DNA of 64,000 bases from Anaerolineae bacterium (GCA_019637615.1 JAHBVJ010000004.1:124001-188000), one strand, 5' to 3'. Shown: positions 35,118 through 45,347, counted from the first letter of the stretch. Notes: generated from the sequence alone by a model not told the origin. Numbers and translations: made by a program.

Positions 35118-35726
35118 GTGTCTGCAATCCCTAATCGGCGGTTAACAGCAGAAGAATTTTTGGCTTGGGAGCGCGCCAGCGACACCAAGCATGAATATTT
35201 CGATGGCGATATCATCGATTTTGCTGGCACCAGTCTGGATCATGCGCGAATCCTCCAAAATATCGCTGGTCTTTTCTATAACCAGCTTCGTGGCGGGAAC
35301 TGTCAATCATTTTCAACCGAAATTCGCGTCCGTGTCGGCAAAAATCGTGCCTATACCTACCCTGATGTCGTTGTGATATGTGGTGAACCTCAAGTAGCGG
35401 ACGATCAACGCGATACCGTGCTTAACCCGACGCTGATCATTGAGGTATTGTCACCTTCAACTGCTTTGATTGATCGGGTCAAGAAATTTGACCTTTATAC
35501 GTCGATTCCCACTCTCCAAGAGTATGTTTTGATCCATCAAGATCGCCCCGTGAGCGAACAATATGTGCGGCAGGCCATTGATAAATGGCTATACACGCGC
35601 ATTAACGGACTGGGCAACCACCTAGCGTTGCCGTCACTTGGTTGCACGCTTGCTATGACGGACATCTATGAGCGCGTGGTGTTTGCGCCTGAAGATAGCG
35701 GTGAGGATGATTTGAATCAGCCATAA
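35118..35726 (+). CDS. Uma2-family putative restriction endonuclease (DUF820)
   Basis: 202 residues with the PD-(D/E)XK-type Uma2 fold. Visible motifs are RLTAEEFLAWERASDTKHEYFDGDI, the conserved TYPDVVVICGEP (active-site Asp), LIIEVLSPSTALIDRVKKFDLY (Glu and Lys), and LQEYVLIHQDRP. The family is greatly expanded in cyanobacteria and Chloroflexota, and its biological role is poorly known. GTG at 35118 follows GAGGAACGCC. TATAAT is present at 35081-35086, but without a good -35. It stands as a single gene. Confidence 0.88.
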   Translation: MSAIPNRRLTAEEFLAWERASDTKHEYFDGDIIDFAGTSLDHARILQNIAGLFYNQLRGGNCQSFSTEIRVRVGKNRAYTYPDVVVICGEPQVADDQRDTVLNPTLIIEVLSPSTALIDRVKKFDLYTSIPTLQEYVLIHQDRPVSEQYVRQAIDKWLYTRINGLGNHLALPSLGCTLAMTDIYERVVFAPEDSGEDDLNQP

Positions 35727-35800
35727 TGCGGCTTGAATTTGTAGGGAATTAGGTAAAGTAAGGTTCTAGTATTTAGGCATCAATCGGGGAGTCTAACCAT

Positions 35801-36400
35801 ATGCCTGCTGCACGTAACGTCCGCGTGATCCGCTTCTGGAAGCCGTACAATGTGCTGACCCAATTCACCGATCCGGAAGGGCGTTCCACGCTGGCAGATT
35901 ACATCGACGTGCCGCATGTGTACGCTACGGGACGCTTGGATATGGATAGCGAAGGCTTGCTGGTGCTGACCGACTCGGCGCTGCTCAAAACGCGGTTGAC
36001 CGAACCCATGTATGCCCATCCGCGCACCTACTACGTACAGGTTGAGCGCATCCCCAACGAAGCGGCCTTACAGCAGTTGCGGCTTGGCGTGCTGTTGAAT
36101 GATGGCCCGACACGTCCCGCCGAGGTCGAACTGCTGGACGGCGAACCCGATTTTCCGGCGCGCCCCGTCCCGATCCGTTTCCGCAAAAACGTCCCGACAG
36201 CATGGTTGAGCATCACGCTGACCGAGGGACGTAATCGTCAGGTGCGACGGATGACGGCGGCGGTAGGGTTCCCTACGCTGCGGATCGTGCGGACAGCCAT
36301 CAGCACGGTCACGTTGAATGGCTTACACCCCGGCGAGTGGCGCGACTTGACTATCGAGGAACGCAACCGCTTGTGGAACGCCGTGATGCCGGGAGGATAA
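35801..36400 (+). CDS. rluE: 23S rRNA pseudouridine synthase of the RsuA/RluE family
   Basis: A 199-residue pseudouridine synthase without the N-terminal S4 domain, like RluE of Escherichia coli, which modifies U2457 of 23S rRNA. The catalytic Asp is in [16 protein letters not shown]. Other conserved parts are [18 protein letters not shown] at the start, [27 protein letters not shown] and [31 protein letters not shown] sequence near the end. The match to RluE extends over the whole length. The next gene starts immediately after its stop codon. Confidence 0.92.
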   Translation: MPAARNVRVIRFWKPYNVLTQFTDPEGRSTLADYIDVPHVYATGRLDMDSEGLLVLTDSALLKTRLTEPMYAHPRTYYVQVERIPNEAALQQLRLGVLLNDGPTRPAEVELLDGEPDFPARPVPIRFRKNVPTAWLSITLTEGRNRQVRRMTAAVGFPTLRIVRTAISTVTLNGLHPGEWRDLTIEERNRLWNAVMPGG

Positions 36401-37021
36401 ATGGTTCGCCTGCTGCGCTATCCGCTGCTGCTGATCATTTTCTTCGCGGGACTGCTGGTTATGCTGCGCGGGATTGGCGCAATGCAGCGGGGAAATTGGT
36501 TCGCCGCGATGCTGGCGGAAGATGCACAACTTTCCGAGCGCGGCTGGTGCTGGCGCGGGTTGTGTCCCGACTACACACCGTACAAGACCGCCTTCAACGA
36601 TATTCAAGGCTGGTTCCCTGCGCATGATACGATGGCGGCGGGTACGATACTATACTGGGAGCAGACCGAAGGCGCGGCACATTGGTCGGGACGCGTGCGG
36701 GGCATCGAGGATATGCCGATGCAATTCGCACAGATCCGTCCGATGCTGAATTCTTTTACGTTCGGGGAGGCGGTACTGCAATTTGGTGAGCCGTCGGTGG
36801 TACAAATTCACGGCTATATCGGTTACGACACGTGGCTGATCTTCGTGTACTACGAACGCGGGATTTATACCGAAATGGTGATCGATGAACCGCGCCTAAA
36901 ACCTAACCAAGCCGTGATCTCGATCAGTTTCGACGCGACAGGCGAAACCGCACGCCCGACTGACTTTTATCCGCGCAAAAATACCATCGATGGCTGGCAC
37001 GGCTTCGCGCTGCTGCGGTGA
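36401..37021 (+). CDS. Membrane-anchored protein of unknown function
   Basis: 206 residues starting on the base after the rluE stop, so in the same transcript. One N-terminal membrane helix (YPLLLIIFFAGLLVMLRGI) anchors an outside domain with two Cys residues close together (WCWRGLCPDY). The remainder is a mixed alpha/beta region containing FGEAVLQFGEPSVVQIHGYIGYD and FVYYERGIYTEMVI. No family recognised. Proteins of this type are often lineage-specific envelope proteins in Chloroflexota. GGAGG occurs in the end of rluE, four bases before the ATG. Confidence 0.75.
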   Translation: MVRLLRYPLLLIIFFAGLLVMLRGIGAMQRGNWFAAMLAEDAQLSERGWCWRGLCPDYTPYKTAFNDIQGWFPAHDTMAAGTILYWEQTEGAAHWSGRVRGIEDMPMQFAQIRPMLNSFTFGEAVLQFGEPSVVQIHGYIGYDTWLIFVYYERGIYTEMVIDEPRLKPNQAVISISFDATGETARPTDFYPRKNTIDGWHGFALLR

Positions 37022-37104
37022 GCCGACATGGTGGAAAGCGGCGTCTAAACGCACGGTGAGTCCCGGTTGACAAATTTGCCCGCTTATCGCCATAATCGGC
37101 CTCT

Positions 37105-39558
37105 ATGAATTTCTCATTGAGCCGCCCTATGCGCCCACTCAAAGTTTTATTGTTTCTTGCCCTGACCTCCTTGGCTTGCACGCTGCCCGCCGTGGGCAGA
37201 CCCGTGATCGTGGTCACCGCGACGCCAAGCCCGCCGCCTTCGCCCACGCGTATCCCGATGACGGCGACGCCTGTTCCGAGCGCCACACCGCAGCCAAGCC
37301 CGACGGCGGCTCCTTCGCAGGCGATTTACGACGCCGACAAAGCGCTGCATAACGGCGATTACGATACCGCCGTAAAAATTTACGAATCGATCATCAAGCA
37401 GCCTATCCTCAGCGTCGATCCGAAACTGCGGTCAGACGCGATCTATGGCTACGGCGTGGCAGCACTGCGCGAAGGGCTGTTCAATGTGGCGGCACAAGCG
37501 ATGAGCGAGTTCATCGCGAACTACGCCAGCGATCCACGCGCGGCACAAGCGTTGTTCTTGCGCGGAGATGCGTATCTTGGACTGTCGACGTGGGATAACG
37601 CGATTGCCGATTTCACGGACTACATCAAGTACCGACCGGGTTTGATCGACAGTTATGCTTACGAGCGGATGGGGGACGCGTATTTGGCGCTCGGTCAAGC
37701 CGTCGCCGCGCAAGAGAATTACATCAAGGCGGTCAACAACTCGACGCGCGCGGTTGCCCCGCTGGCGGCGCTGCGGGAACGGGTAGCCGCGTCGTATCTG
37801 AATGCTGGTAATGCGGAAGCCGCGCTTGATCAGTACGAGAAAATCCTCGCGGACGCCAAACTGCCAGATTACCGTGCCAGCATCGGCTTGCAAGCGGCAA
37901 ATGTGCTGGCGGACATGGGACGCACCATAGAAGCCAACAAGCGCTACCAGCAGATTCTAGATAATTATCCGCAGACATTGGCGGGCTACCGCGCGATGCA
38001 AGCGCTGCTCAAAGCGGGCATCAAAGTGGACAGCCTAGTGCGCGGGCAAGTCAGCTACGCCGCTGAAGATTATAACGACGCCATCATCGCGCTGAACGAT
38101 TACACCACTAATACGCCCCTCGCGCAGATCAATCCGCTGGCGTTTTTGCTGTTGGGGCGTGCCTACCGTGACGCGGGCAATAGTGCCGCCGCGCTGACCA
38201 CGTTCCAGACGATCATCGATCAGTATCCGACCAGTTCGCTGTACGGGCAAGCGTGGTTGGAACAGGGGCGCACAAAATTCCTCGCGGGGGATACCCAAGC
38301 CGCCATCGCCAAGTATAAGGAACTGGCGGAGAAACATGACACCGTGCCTGAAGCGGCGGAGGCACTATGGCGCGTGGGCTATTTGTACTCGACATTGGGC
38401 GATAACGAGTCGTCGCTGGCAACGTTCGAGATTCTGGGCAGCAAATACAAGGGATCGGAATGGGCGACGGATGGCCTGTTCCGAGGCGGGATGGCGGCGT
38501 TCAATCAGAACGCGAATGCCCGCGCTCAACGCTTCTTTTCACTGCTGGCGACGAATGGTACGGGCGAATTGCAAGCGGCGGGCTATCTGTGGTTGGGGCG
38601 CTTGTATCAGCTCAACAATGAGACTGACCTCGCCCGCGCCGCCTATACCGAAGCATCGAAAATCGACCCCGGCGGGTATTACAGCATCCGCGCGAACGAT
38701 TTGCTGAACGGGCAAGGGCCGTTTGTGCCGCCCACCAAGATCGATTGGTCGTTCGATACGCCGGAGCGGATTGGCGAGGCCGAGACGTGGATGCGCAAGA
38801 CGTTCAATATCGACCAGACGGGAGAATTGTGGAAACTCTCGCCCGATCTGGCGAACGACCCGCGTATGGTACGCGGCAATGAGTTGTTCGCGGTGGCGGC
38901 GTATGATGACGCAATTCAGGAATACACCGCGCTGATCGATGCTAACGAGTTGAATCCACTGGCGTTGTATCAGTTGGGATCGTATTTCTACCGGATCGGG
39001 TTGTACCGCGAAGCCATCAATGCAGCGGCAAAGCTGCTGGACGGCGCCAAGATCCCTACCGAGCAAGCACCGCGCTATATCGCCTCGCTGCGGTTCCCAA
39101 TCGCGTATTACGATCTGGTGCTGCCGGAAACGCAAAAATACAACATCGATCCGCTGCTGGTGTTCAGCCTGATCCGACAAGAGTCGTTGTTCGAGGGCTT
39201 GGCGACTTCGTATGCACAGGCACAAGGCTTGATGCAGATTATCCCTGACACCGGAGAGTACATCGCGATCAAATTGCAGTGGAAAGATTACCAGAACAGC
39301 GATCTGTACCGTCCGCACGTCAATGTGACGTTTGGCATCTATTACCTGTACGAGCAGTTGCAAGGCTTCGAAGGTAACGTGTACGCGGCACTGGCGGCAT
39401 ACAACGGCGGCCCCGGCAACAGCGCCCAATGGCTGCGCATGTCCAACGGCGACCCTGATCTGTTTTTGAACGCGATTTCGTTCGATGAGACGCGGTTGTA
39501 CGTGCGGCGCATCTATGAGCAGTACGCCACTTACCGCGCGATCTACGGTGTCAAATGA
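37105..39558 (+). CDS. Lytic transglycosylase lipoprotein with TPR repeats (Slt type)
   Basis: 817 residues. The signal peptide ends in a lipobox, LTSLACTL, so the protein is probably lipid-anchored. After a Pro-rich stretch comes a long array of TPR-like repeats (for example QALFLRGDAYLGLSTWDNAI and WLEQGRTKFLAGDTQAAI) forming a superhelix like that of Slt70. The C-terminal SLT domain has the catalytic Glu693 in IRQESLFEG, then AQAQGLMQIIPDTGEYIA, FGIYYLYEQL and ALAAYNGGPGN. It cleaves the glycan strands of peptidoglycan. ATG at 37105 is used; no strong ribosome site is seen. Confidence 0.92.
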   Translation: MNFSLSRPMRPLKVLLFLALTSLACTLPAVGRPVIVVTATPSPPPSPTRIPMTATPVPSATPQPSPTAAPSQAIYDADKALHNGDYDTAVKIYESIIKQPILSVDPKLRSDAIYGYGVAALREGLFNVAAQAMSEFIANYASDPRAAQALFLRGDAYLGLSTWDNAIADFTDYIKYRPGLIDSYAYERMGDAYLALGQAVAAQENYIKAVNNSTRAVAPLAALRERVAASYLNAGNAEAALDQYEKILADAKLPDYRASIGLQAANVLADMGRTIEANKRYQQILDNYPQTLAGYRAMQALLKAGIKVDSLVRGQVSYAAEDYNDAIIALNDYTTNTPLAQINPLAFLLLGRAYRDAGNSAAALTTFQTIIDQYPTSSLYGQAWLEQGRTKFLAGDTQAAIAKYKELAEKHDTVPEAAEALWRVGYLYSTLGDNESSLATFEILGSKYKGSEWATDGLFRGGMAAFNQNANARAQRFFSLLATNGTGELQAAGYLWLGRLYQLNNETDLARAAYTEASKIDPGGYYSIRANDLLNGQGPFVPPTKIDWSFDTPERIGEAETWMRKTFNIDQTGELWKLSPDLANDPRMVRGNELFAVAAYDDAIQEYTALIDANELNPLALYQLGSYFYRIGLYREAINAAAKLLDGAKIPTEQAPRYIASLRFPIAYYDLVLPETQKYNIDPLLVFSLIRQESLFEGLATSYAQAQGLMQIIPDTGEYIAIKLQWKDYQNSDLYRPHVNVTFGIYYLYEQLQGFEGNVYAALAAYNGGPGNSAQWLRMSNGDPDLFLNAISFDETRLYVRRIYEQYATYRAIYGVK

Positions 39559-39565
39559 AAGCGTG

Positions 39566-40348
39566 ATGGAGATGCAGCAATTGGTGGAGTATGAGCGCGG
39601 GCAGGTCATTGCGTTCACGGAATGCGGTGATCGCGACGGTTATCCGATCCTGATTCAGCACGGGTTGATCGCCAGCATCCGCGATTATGGCTTGTTTGAC
39701 CGGCTGGTGAAGGCGGGCGCGCGGGTGATTTCCATCGCACGACCCGGTTATGGCGACTCGTCCCCATATGTGATGAAGCATATTGGCGAATGGGGACGAA
39801 TCGTTGGCGTGCTGGTGGAGGAACTCCAGCTCGATCAGGTCGATGTTTTGGGCATGTCATCGGGCGCGCCGTACAGTTATGCCATCGGCTATGCGCTGCC
39901 GGAGAGGGTGCGCAACATTTTCATTTTCAGCGGGACGCCAGCACTGTATGATGCGCAAATTGTGGCGCGGTGGCCTTATCCGGTGGATAAAACGGCGAGC
40001 ATGAGCACACTGCAACAGTTGGCAAATGACCTGTTTTTCGCCAATTTGTCCGCTGAGGATGTGCGGCGCGATGATATACGCGATTCGCGGATGCATGATT
40101 GTTTTGGCATCGCGCAAGACTTCAAGCTGCGCTGCGTGGATTGGGGCTTTGGCCTTGCTCAGGTGAAGCCACGCGTTATCATGCAGCACAGCAGGGATGA
40201 CGATCAAGTGCCGCTGGTGACGGCGGCAATGACGGCAGCGCTATTGCCAACATGCCGATTAGAAATCCGAGAGAAAGGCGGACATTTTTCGCCGGAAACG
40301 CTGGATGGTTTCCTCAGCAGCATCGTCATGGAGTATCTCAACTCGTGA
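39566..40348 (+). CDS. Alpha/beta hydrolase
   Basis: A 260-residue alpha/beta hydrolase. The nucleophile elbow is LGMSSGAPYSY. The acid is in HSRDDDQVPL, and the His is in KGGHFSPET near the C-terminus. An oxyanion region, LIQHGLIASI, lies near the start. The gene begins eight bases after the transglycosylase stop; ATG at 39566 or 39572 could be used. The frame extends upstream inside the previous gene, but that is not its start. The substrate is unknown; no secretion signal is seen. Confidence 0.85.
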   Translation: MEMQQLVEYERGQVIAFTECGDRDGYPILIQHGLIASIRDYGLFDRLVKAGARVISIARPGYGDSSPYVMKHIGEWGRIVGVLVEELQLDQVDVLGMSSGAPYSYAIGYALPERVRNIFIFSGTPALYDAQIVARWPYPVDKTASMSTLQQLANDLFFANLSAEDVRRDDIRDSRMHDCFGIAQDFKLRCVDWGFGLAQVKPRVIMQHSRDDDQVPLVTAAMTAALLPTCRLEIREKGGHFSPETLDGFLSSIVMEYLNS

Positions 40349-40723
40349 GAGACTGACCGGATGTTACGTGTCCGTCAGCACGATATGACCCGCTATCCTT
40401 CTTCTAATATTCAGCATTGGAAAATGCTACCGTTGATGATAAAATCCGCCTCCAAGCGTTGACCCTGCCATGAACGTGTTATTCAGGCGTGTCAAGGGCA
40501 AGGGAAGACAGATCGACGAGAAGCGCCAGCAATTAGATGCGGTGTGGCAGACAGCCGCCGTACTTGCGCCGAGGGCAATCCCTCCATCGCAGTTTCGAGA
40601 GCGAAAACACAGATGGGATAGCGCCATCTTATATCGTTCCATGCGGATAATTTCGGGCCAGCATCGATTGATCACAAAGCACATCGACATCCAATTGGAG
40701 TTTAGATAGGAGTTGTAGCAATC
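40349..40723. other. Intergenic region without recognised features
   Basis: 375 bases between the hydrolase and L9 genes. A 79-codon frame (40470-40709) lacks a ribosome site and any recognisable content. I see no strong promoter, terminator or RNA. Confidence 0.5.
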
Positions 40724-41275
40724 GTGAAGGTTATTCTCACGGAATACGTATACAAGCATGGTGTGGCTGGCGAGACGGTGGACGTCGCGGACGGCTTCGC
40801 CCGTAACTGGCTGATCCCGAAGAAAATGGCGATCCCCGCCACCAAGAAGAATCTGGAACAGCTCGATGATCTGCGCCAGAAGGCGGCTGAAAACCGCACG
40901 ATTATCACGTCGCGCATCAACGAAGCCGCGAATCAGATCAACGGCGTCGAGATCGTCTTCGGCATGAAGGCTGGCAGCAACAACAAGCTGTACGGCTCGA
41001 TCACCAGCCAGATGATCAAGGATGCGCTGCTGACGAAGACTGGCGTGGACATCAACCGCCGCCGTATCAGCGAGCGCCCGATCCGCGAACTTGGTCGTTA
41101 CGAAGTGATCGTACGCATGGGTGAAGTTTCGCCCGTGTTGAACGTCGTGGTCGTGCGCGAAGACGAAGTTCAGAATTACCTAGCGTCGAAGGCTCCCGTC
41201 GAAGCCGCGCCAGAACCAGCAGATGTCCCCGCTGAAGAAGCGGCAACGGATGCTCCAGTCGAAAACAACGGCTAG
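40724..41275 (+). CDS. rplI: 50S ribosomal protein L9
   Basis: The two-domain L9 protein binds 23S rRNA near the L1 stalk. The N-terminal motif is MKVILTEYVYKHGVAGETVD with DGFARNWLIPKKMAIPAT. The C-terminal domain contains AGSNNKLYGSITSQMI and IRELGRYEVIVRM. At 183 residues it is about 35 longer than most L9 proteins, because of an acidic Ala/Glu/Pro tail after residue 150. GTG at 40724 is the start, ten bases after AGGAG. The usual neighbours (rpsF, rpsR, ssb) are absent, which is unusual but known in some phyla. Confidence 0.96.
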   Translation: MKVILTEYVYKHGVAGETVDVADGFARNWLIPKKMAIPATKKNLEQLDDLRQKAAENRTIITSRINEAANQINGVEIVFGMKAGSNNKLYGSITSQMIKDALLTKTGVDINRRRISERPIRELGRYEVIVRMGEVSPVLNVVVVREDEVQNYLASKAPVEAAPEPADVPAEEAATDAPVENNG

Positions 41276-41296
41276 TAGAATGTCATTGCTGCCCAT

Positions 41297-42346
41297 ATGT
41301 CGGACGCCGAACTGCTGGGCAACGAACTGCGCGACGCCCGTCTGCGCCTGAATTTTACGCTGCTTCAAGTTGAGAAGCAGACGAAAATTCGTGTTAAATA
41401 CCTCGAAGCGCTGGAACAGGGCAACTATAGTATGTTGCCCTCCGGCGTCCACGCACGCGGATTTCTACGCGCTTATGCCCGGTTTCTCAATCTTGATGGC
41501 GATCTGGCGGTAGCGCGGTTTGATGAGATCATGCAAGGTGGGCGTCGGCACGGACGCAAGATCGCTCCGCCCGCGTTGGTGGATGAAACACCCCGCCTGA
41601 AGAAACGCAAAACACAGCAAGACGGCACCATTGCCCCCGTCCGCGTGGGGGCGTCGCCCGCGAACCAGCCTAACGCCGACAGTTCGAATAGCGGACGCCG
41701 CTTTGCCGTGCGATTAGCTGCCTTGATCGCGGTGCTGGCAGTGCTATTTGGCGTTGGCGTGGCGGGTTACAGTATGTTTGGCGGTTCGATCCGCGATCTG
41801 CTCTCGCTGAACCCAAGCGGGCAGAATACGCCTAGCGGCATTCTGTCGCCGCTGCCGAATCTGTCCCCAACCCCGCTCGATGTGACGCCGACGGAACTGC
41901 CGCCGCTCGCGTTATCGCCCACGCCGCTGCCGATCCCTGATAACGGTCAACTGCCGACGGCTACGCTGACACTGCCACCGCCGCCACCGGGGGTGGGCGA
42001 TAACGTGCTGGTCGAGCTGCGCATCACGGCACGTACATGGGTACAGGTCACGACCGTGACTAACGACGGCACAAACAATGATACGAAAGTTTTCGTGGGC
42101 GTACTTGGCCCCGGTCAGTCGATCCGTGAGCAGGGTAAAGAGATCAGGGTGAGAGTGTCGAACGCGATTGGCGTCAACCTGTTCATCAACGGCGTGCCCT
42201 ACGGCCCAATGGGCAATCGTGGGCAAATCGCAGAACGTGTTTATCGTCCCGGCGGCGAGGTCATGCTTACGCCCGCACCTGTTACTCCGGCGAGTCCGTC
42301 GGATTTCGCAGCGCCCACCCCAACCCCTAACGGCCCATCCGCCTAG
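41297..42346 (+). CDS. RodZ-like membrane helix-turn-helix protein
   Basis: 349 residues with the RodZ layout. An N-terminal helix-turn-helix (about 1-75) contains LGNELRDARLRLNFTLLQVEKQTKIRVKYLEALEQG and GFLRAYARFLNLD. A basic stretch follows, then a transmembrane helix near 135-157 (LAALIAVLAVLFGVGVAGY). A Thr/Pro-rich external linker leads to a C-terminal DUF4115 domain (VLVELRITARTWVQVTT and GKEIRVRVSNAIGVNLFINGVPYG). RodZ links MreB to the wall-synthesis machinery in rod-shaped bacteria. It starts 21 bases after rplI. Confidence 0.85.
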   Translation: MSDAELLGNELRDARLRLNFTLLQVEKQTKIRVKYLEALEQGNYSMLPSGVHARGFLRAYARFLNLDGDLAVARFDEIMQGGRRHGRKIAPPALVDETPRLKKRKTQQDGTIAPVRVGASPANQPNADSSNSGRRFAVRLAALIAVLAVLFGVGVAGYSMFGGSIRDLLSLNPSGQNTPSGILSPLPNLSPTPLDVTPTELPPLALSPTPLPIPDNGQLPTATLTLPPPPPGVGDNVLVELRITARTWVQVTTVTNDGTNNDTKVFVGVLGPGQSIREQGKEIRVRVSNAIGVNLFINGVPYGPMGNRGQIAERVYRPGGEVMLTPAPVTPASPSDFAAPTPTPNGPSA

Positions 42347-42662
42347 CAACCGCGCGAGAAACAGCGTATACTGAGCGTGAATTCGGCGGTTTCGCTCATC
42401 ACAGCGACATAACATTTCGTCCAGAACGCAGGATTCGAGCCGAGGTGTTGTAGCTCTGTTACGGCAATTCCAATACCTCATGGGTATAATAAGTTTAGTA
42501 GAAGTGGCTTGCATTTCGATCAACCCTCCCGCTGCACTCCCTCTGCCACATGACGAAGGGATGAGGAACGAGGGCGGCTATCCATGTGCTCACATATCTG
42601 AGCATAATTTATCGATAGCGTGACTTTACTTTTGTAGCTTGGGCAACTTCGCGGGAACCAGC
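42347..42662. other. Intergenic leader before the second kinase gene
   Basis: 316 bases. TATAAT at 42485-42490 is a candidate -10 for the kinase gene, but no convincing -35 stands 16-18 bases upstream. Nothing else is recognised. Confidence 0.35.
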
Positions 42663-44717
42663 ATGTCTGATCCGATCATTGGTCGACAACTTGGCGACTA
42701 TGTTATCCAAGAATTACTGGGACGTGGTGGCATGGCACGGGTTTACCGTGGATATGACGCCCGCTTGCAGCGCTTCGCCGCTGTCAAGGTGATCGCCAGC
42801 GATTTTTCCACCGCTGATCAAGCTGAATATACCGAGCGGTTTCGCAAGGAAGCTCGCTCTATCGCCCGCTTACACCATCCAAATATCGTCGGCGTGTATC
42901 AGTTCGGGGAACAGAACGACCTGTATTACATGGCGATGGTCTTCATCGAAGGCCAAGACCTCCGCCAGATCATCCGTGAGGTCACTTCGCGGGCACAGGT
43001 CATCCCCACAGATCAGGCGCTCAACATCGTCAAGGGAATCAGCGCCGCGCTTGATTATGCGCACACGCGCGGGGTCATCCATCGCGATGTGAAGCCCTCG
43101 AATATCATGCTTGACGCGGAAAATCACCCCGTCCTGACCGACTTCGGGTTGGCGCTGAATACGTCCGATGGGACGCTCGGTGATACGTTTGGCAGCGCGC
43201 ATTATATCGCGCCGGAACAGGCGATTTCGTCGGCGCGGGCAGTCCCACAAAGCGATCTGTACTCGCTCGGCGTGTGCATTTACGAGATGCTGACCGGTTA
43301 TGTGCCGTTCGATGATCCATCCGCCATGACCGTCGCTATGAAGCACCTGAACGAGGTGCCGCCCTCACCGCGCCAATTCAACCCGAATATTACGGCGGCG
43401 GTGGAGCGGGTGATTTTGCGTTCGTTGGAGAAAGACCCCAGTCGGCGGTATGAGTCTGGCGCGGAATTTGCGCAAGCCTTTGAGTCCGCGCTGACATGGC
43501 ATCCCGACGACGATTTACAGAAGCTGCTGAACGCCAGCCAAGAGTCAAAATCGGATGTATTCAAGTCCGGCCTCAAGCAGCTACGCACGCCGACCAAGCC
43601 CAACTTGACGCCGATCAAACCGCCACCTACCGAACCGCCGACAACGGTCGTGGGCATCGAGCACGAAGAAACGTCCGAAACCGATATGGCTTCGCACCTG
43701 CGGTCTGGACGTACTGGCGTCAAAACCTCGACCAGCGAGATGCCGACTTACAGCGGCCCGATTCCAACGGCAAGCGGGACATTTTCACAGCCGGATAAAA
43801 ACAGAGCTACGGCTGGTTCACCGCCCACCTCTGAGAACAAGGTGGTGAATTTCACCGCGCCGGGTTCGCGCATCTTCGATCCGAACGAGAAACACGCCGA
43901 GCCAGCGGCTGAAGCAGTGCCTGCTACGGGCAACCGACGTCTGCCCTTGATTATCGGCGCGGTCGCTATTGCCGTGATCGTCATCGTCGGGATTGTGGCG
44001 TTACTGAGCAGCGGTGGCACTGGCGGCAGCGGCACCCCTACCGCGCAAAATACCAGCGCCGCCGGTGGTGTGACGGCCTCACCAGCGCAGCCAGTGGTGA
44101 TCGCGTCTGAACAGACAGAAACGGGCATTCCCACGACCGGCCTCGCGATGGCGAGCACGTCTACGCCTGAGCCGACAGAAGAAGCAAGCGTATCTGATGT
44201 GCCAAGCGCCACATCGATGCCGGATACTGACACGCCAACCCCAACACGAACGAGCACCTTCACCGCGACGCCAAGCCCATCGCCTGTGCCGCCAACCGCT
44301 GTGCCGAACGATGGCGCTGATATTGAACTGGTCTATGACGGCGATCAGTTGAATGCGCTGAACATCAGCGGACATACGCTGGATATTTCCCAACTGGCGC
44401 TGGTGCAGCATGGCGCAGATGATCGCCGCTTCAACGTGATCGATTGGGACTCGGAGTTTGCCGCCAACCCTGTTAGTTCATGGCCTATTACGCGCTGTTA
44501 TCAGGTGGCGCGCTTCGGGGCAAGTGGCAATTTGTCCCCGCTGGCGGGGTGTTCGCGGGCACGGTTAGCGGCTTTCCGGTATGTCAACCGTGATGCGCAG
44601 GTATGGGTGGCGCAGGATGATCAGACGACCAGTTTTGACGTGTTGTGGGCGGAAACGACCATCGCTACCTGCCAGATCAGCGCAGGATCGTGCAGATTCG
44701 CCCTGCGCAAGGACTAG
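42663..44717 (+). CDS. Membrane Ser/Thr protein kinase
   Basis: 684 residues. The start at 42663 follows GGGAA; a TTG eight codons earlier is possible. Kinase motifs are LGRGGMARVYRG, AAVKVI, HRDVKPSNIMLD, DFGLAL and GSAHYIAPEQ, with all catalytic residues present. After the kinase comes a 150-residue Pro/Thr-rich cytoplasmic linker and a transmembrane helix (LIIGAVAIAVIVIVGIVALL). A second Thr/Pro spacer leads to an outside C-terminal domain of about 130 residues (IELVYDGDQLNALNISGHTLDIS) with two Cys near the end. That domain has no propeller and differs from the first kinase's sensor. The gene overlaps the converging zinc-ribbon gene by four bases. Confidence 0.92.
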   Translation: MSDPIIGRQLGDYVIQELLGRGGMARVYRGYDARLQRFAAVKVIASDFSTADQAEYTERFRKEARSIARLHHPNIVGVYQFGEQNDLYYMAMVFIEGQDLRQIIREVTSRAQVIPTDQALNIVKGISAALDYAHTRGVIHRDVKPSNIMLDAENHPVLTDFGLALNTSDGTLGDTFGSAHYIAPEQAISSARAVPQSDLYSLGVCIYEMLTGYVPFDDPSAMTVAMKHLNEVPPSPRQFNPNITAAVERVILRSLEKDPSRRYESGAEFAQAFESALTWHPDDDLQKLLNASQESKSDVFKSGLKQLRTPTKPNLTPIKPPPTEPPTTVVGIEHEETSETDMASHLRSGRTGVKTSTSEMPTYSGPIPTASGTFSQPDKNRATAGSPPTSENKVVNFTAPGSRIFDPNEKHAEPAAEAVPATGNRRLPLIIGAVAIAVIVIVGIVALLSSGGTGGSGTPTAQNTSAAGGVTASPAQPVVIASEQTETGIPTTGLAMASTSTPEPTEEASVSDVPSATSMPDTDTPTPTRTSTFTATPSPSPVPPTAVPNDGADIELVYDGDQLNALNISGHTLDISQLALVQHGADDRRFNVIDWDSEFAANPVSSWPITRCYQVARFGASGNLSPLAGCSRARLAAFRYVNRDAQVWVAQDDQTTSFDVLWAETTIATCQISAGSCRFALRKD

Positions 44718-45229
44718 CGACGTTCGTTGTAAAATCCTCCCGCTATATTTGATACTATTAAGAGCGTGCCGCAGATTATCAAAACAGGAAAAGCGATTTG
44801 CGCCTTCCAATTCCCAAAAATTGTACCGACCATCACCACTAACGTTCCAATATAACTTGCTGCCCAGATGACTCCCCAGAGGAACACCCCTAAATCATCG
44901 TTGATTATTTTGCGCTGCTTGATAGGTAGGGGGAATCCACATGTCACACAGTAGGGTTTTGATCCCGCAGGCCAGCGCGTGCCACAATGGCTACAAGTCA
45001 TGGATTGCGTGGTCAAGCCCTGTAAAACAAATTTATTGAGAGTTTCCAGATCGGGGCTAGGCGCGACTTCACGCCGCACAAAGATCGCACTGATAATCCG
45101 CCGCAGCCGACTCCGCCGATAGGTGCCGATCTCAGGAACAGGCATCGGTTCTTCAAGTTCGCCATCCGGCCCCAATTTGATGTGGGAGGGGCGGGAGTCA
45201 GGGCGATCACCCATATTCAGGCTTTCCAT
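44714..45229 (-). CDS. Zinc-ribbon membrane protein
   Basis: 171 residues. A central zinc ribbon has the pattern C-x2-C ... C-x2-C in MTCSHCGTRWPAGSKPYCVTCGFPLP. Two transmembrane helices follow (LGVFLWGVIWAASYIGTLVVM and IAFPVLIICGTLLIVSNIAG). The N-terminal 80 residues are charged and probably cytoplasmic. An internal ATG at 45214 is an alternative start. It converges on the kinase gene, and the two stop regions overlap by four bases. No specific function is recognised. Confidence 0.78.
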   Translation of the reverse strand: MESLNMGDRPDSRPSHIKLGPDGELEEPMPVPEIGTYRRSRLRRIISAIFVRREVAPSPDLETLNKFVLQGLTTQSMTCSHCGTRWPAGSKPYCVTCGFPLPIKQRKIINDDLGVFLWGVIWAASYIGTLVVMVGTIFGNWKAQIAFPVLIICGTLLIVSNIAGGFYNERR

Positions 45230-45347
45230 ACGTCACAAGCTTCTCTGTGTGATCTTCGCAGAATCACATGACATACACAAAGGCAGCAGCAAGGCTGACT
45301 GCCTCTTGTCACATGATACGCTGGTGGCGGGAGATGTGGCCTCCCAA

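Noticed and set aside
40470..40709. A 79-codon frame upstream of rplI as a gene
   Set aside because: No ribosome site and composition not protein-like; it ends inside the rplI ribosome-binding region.
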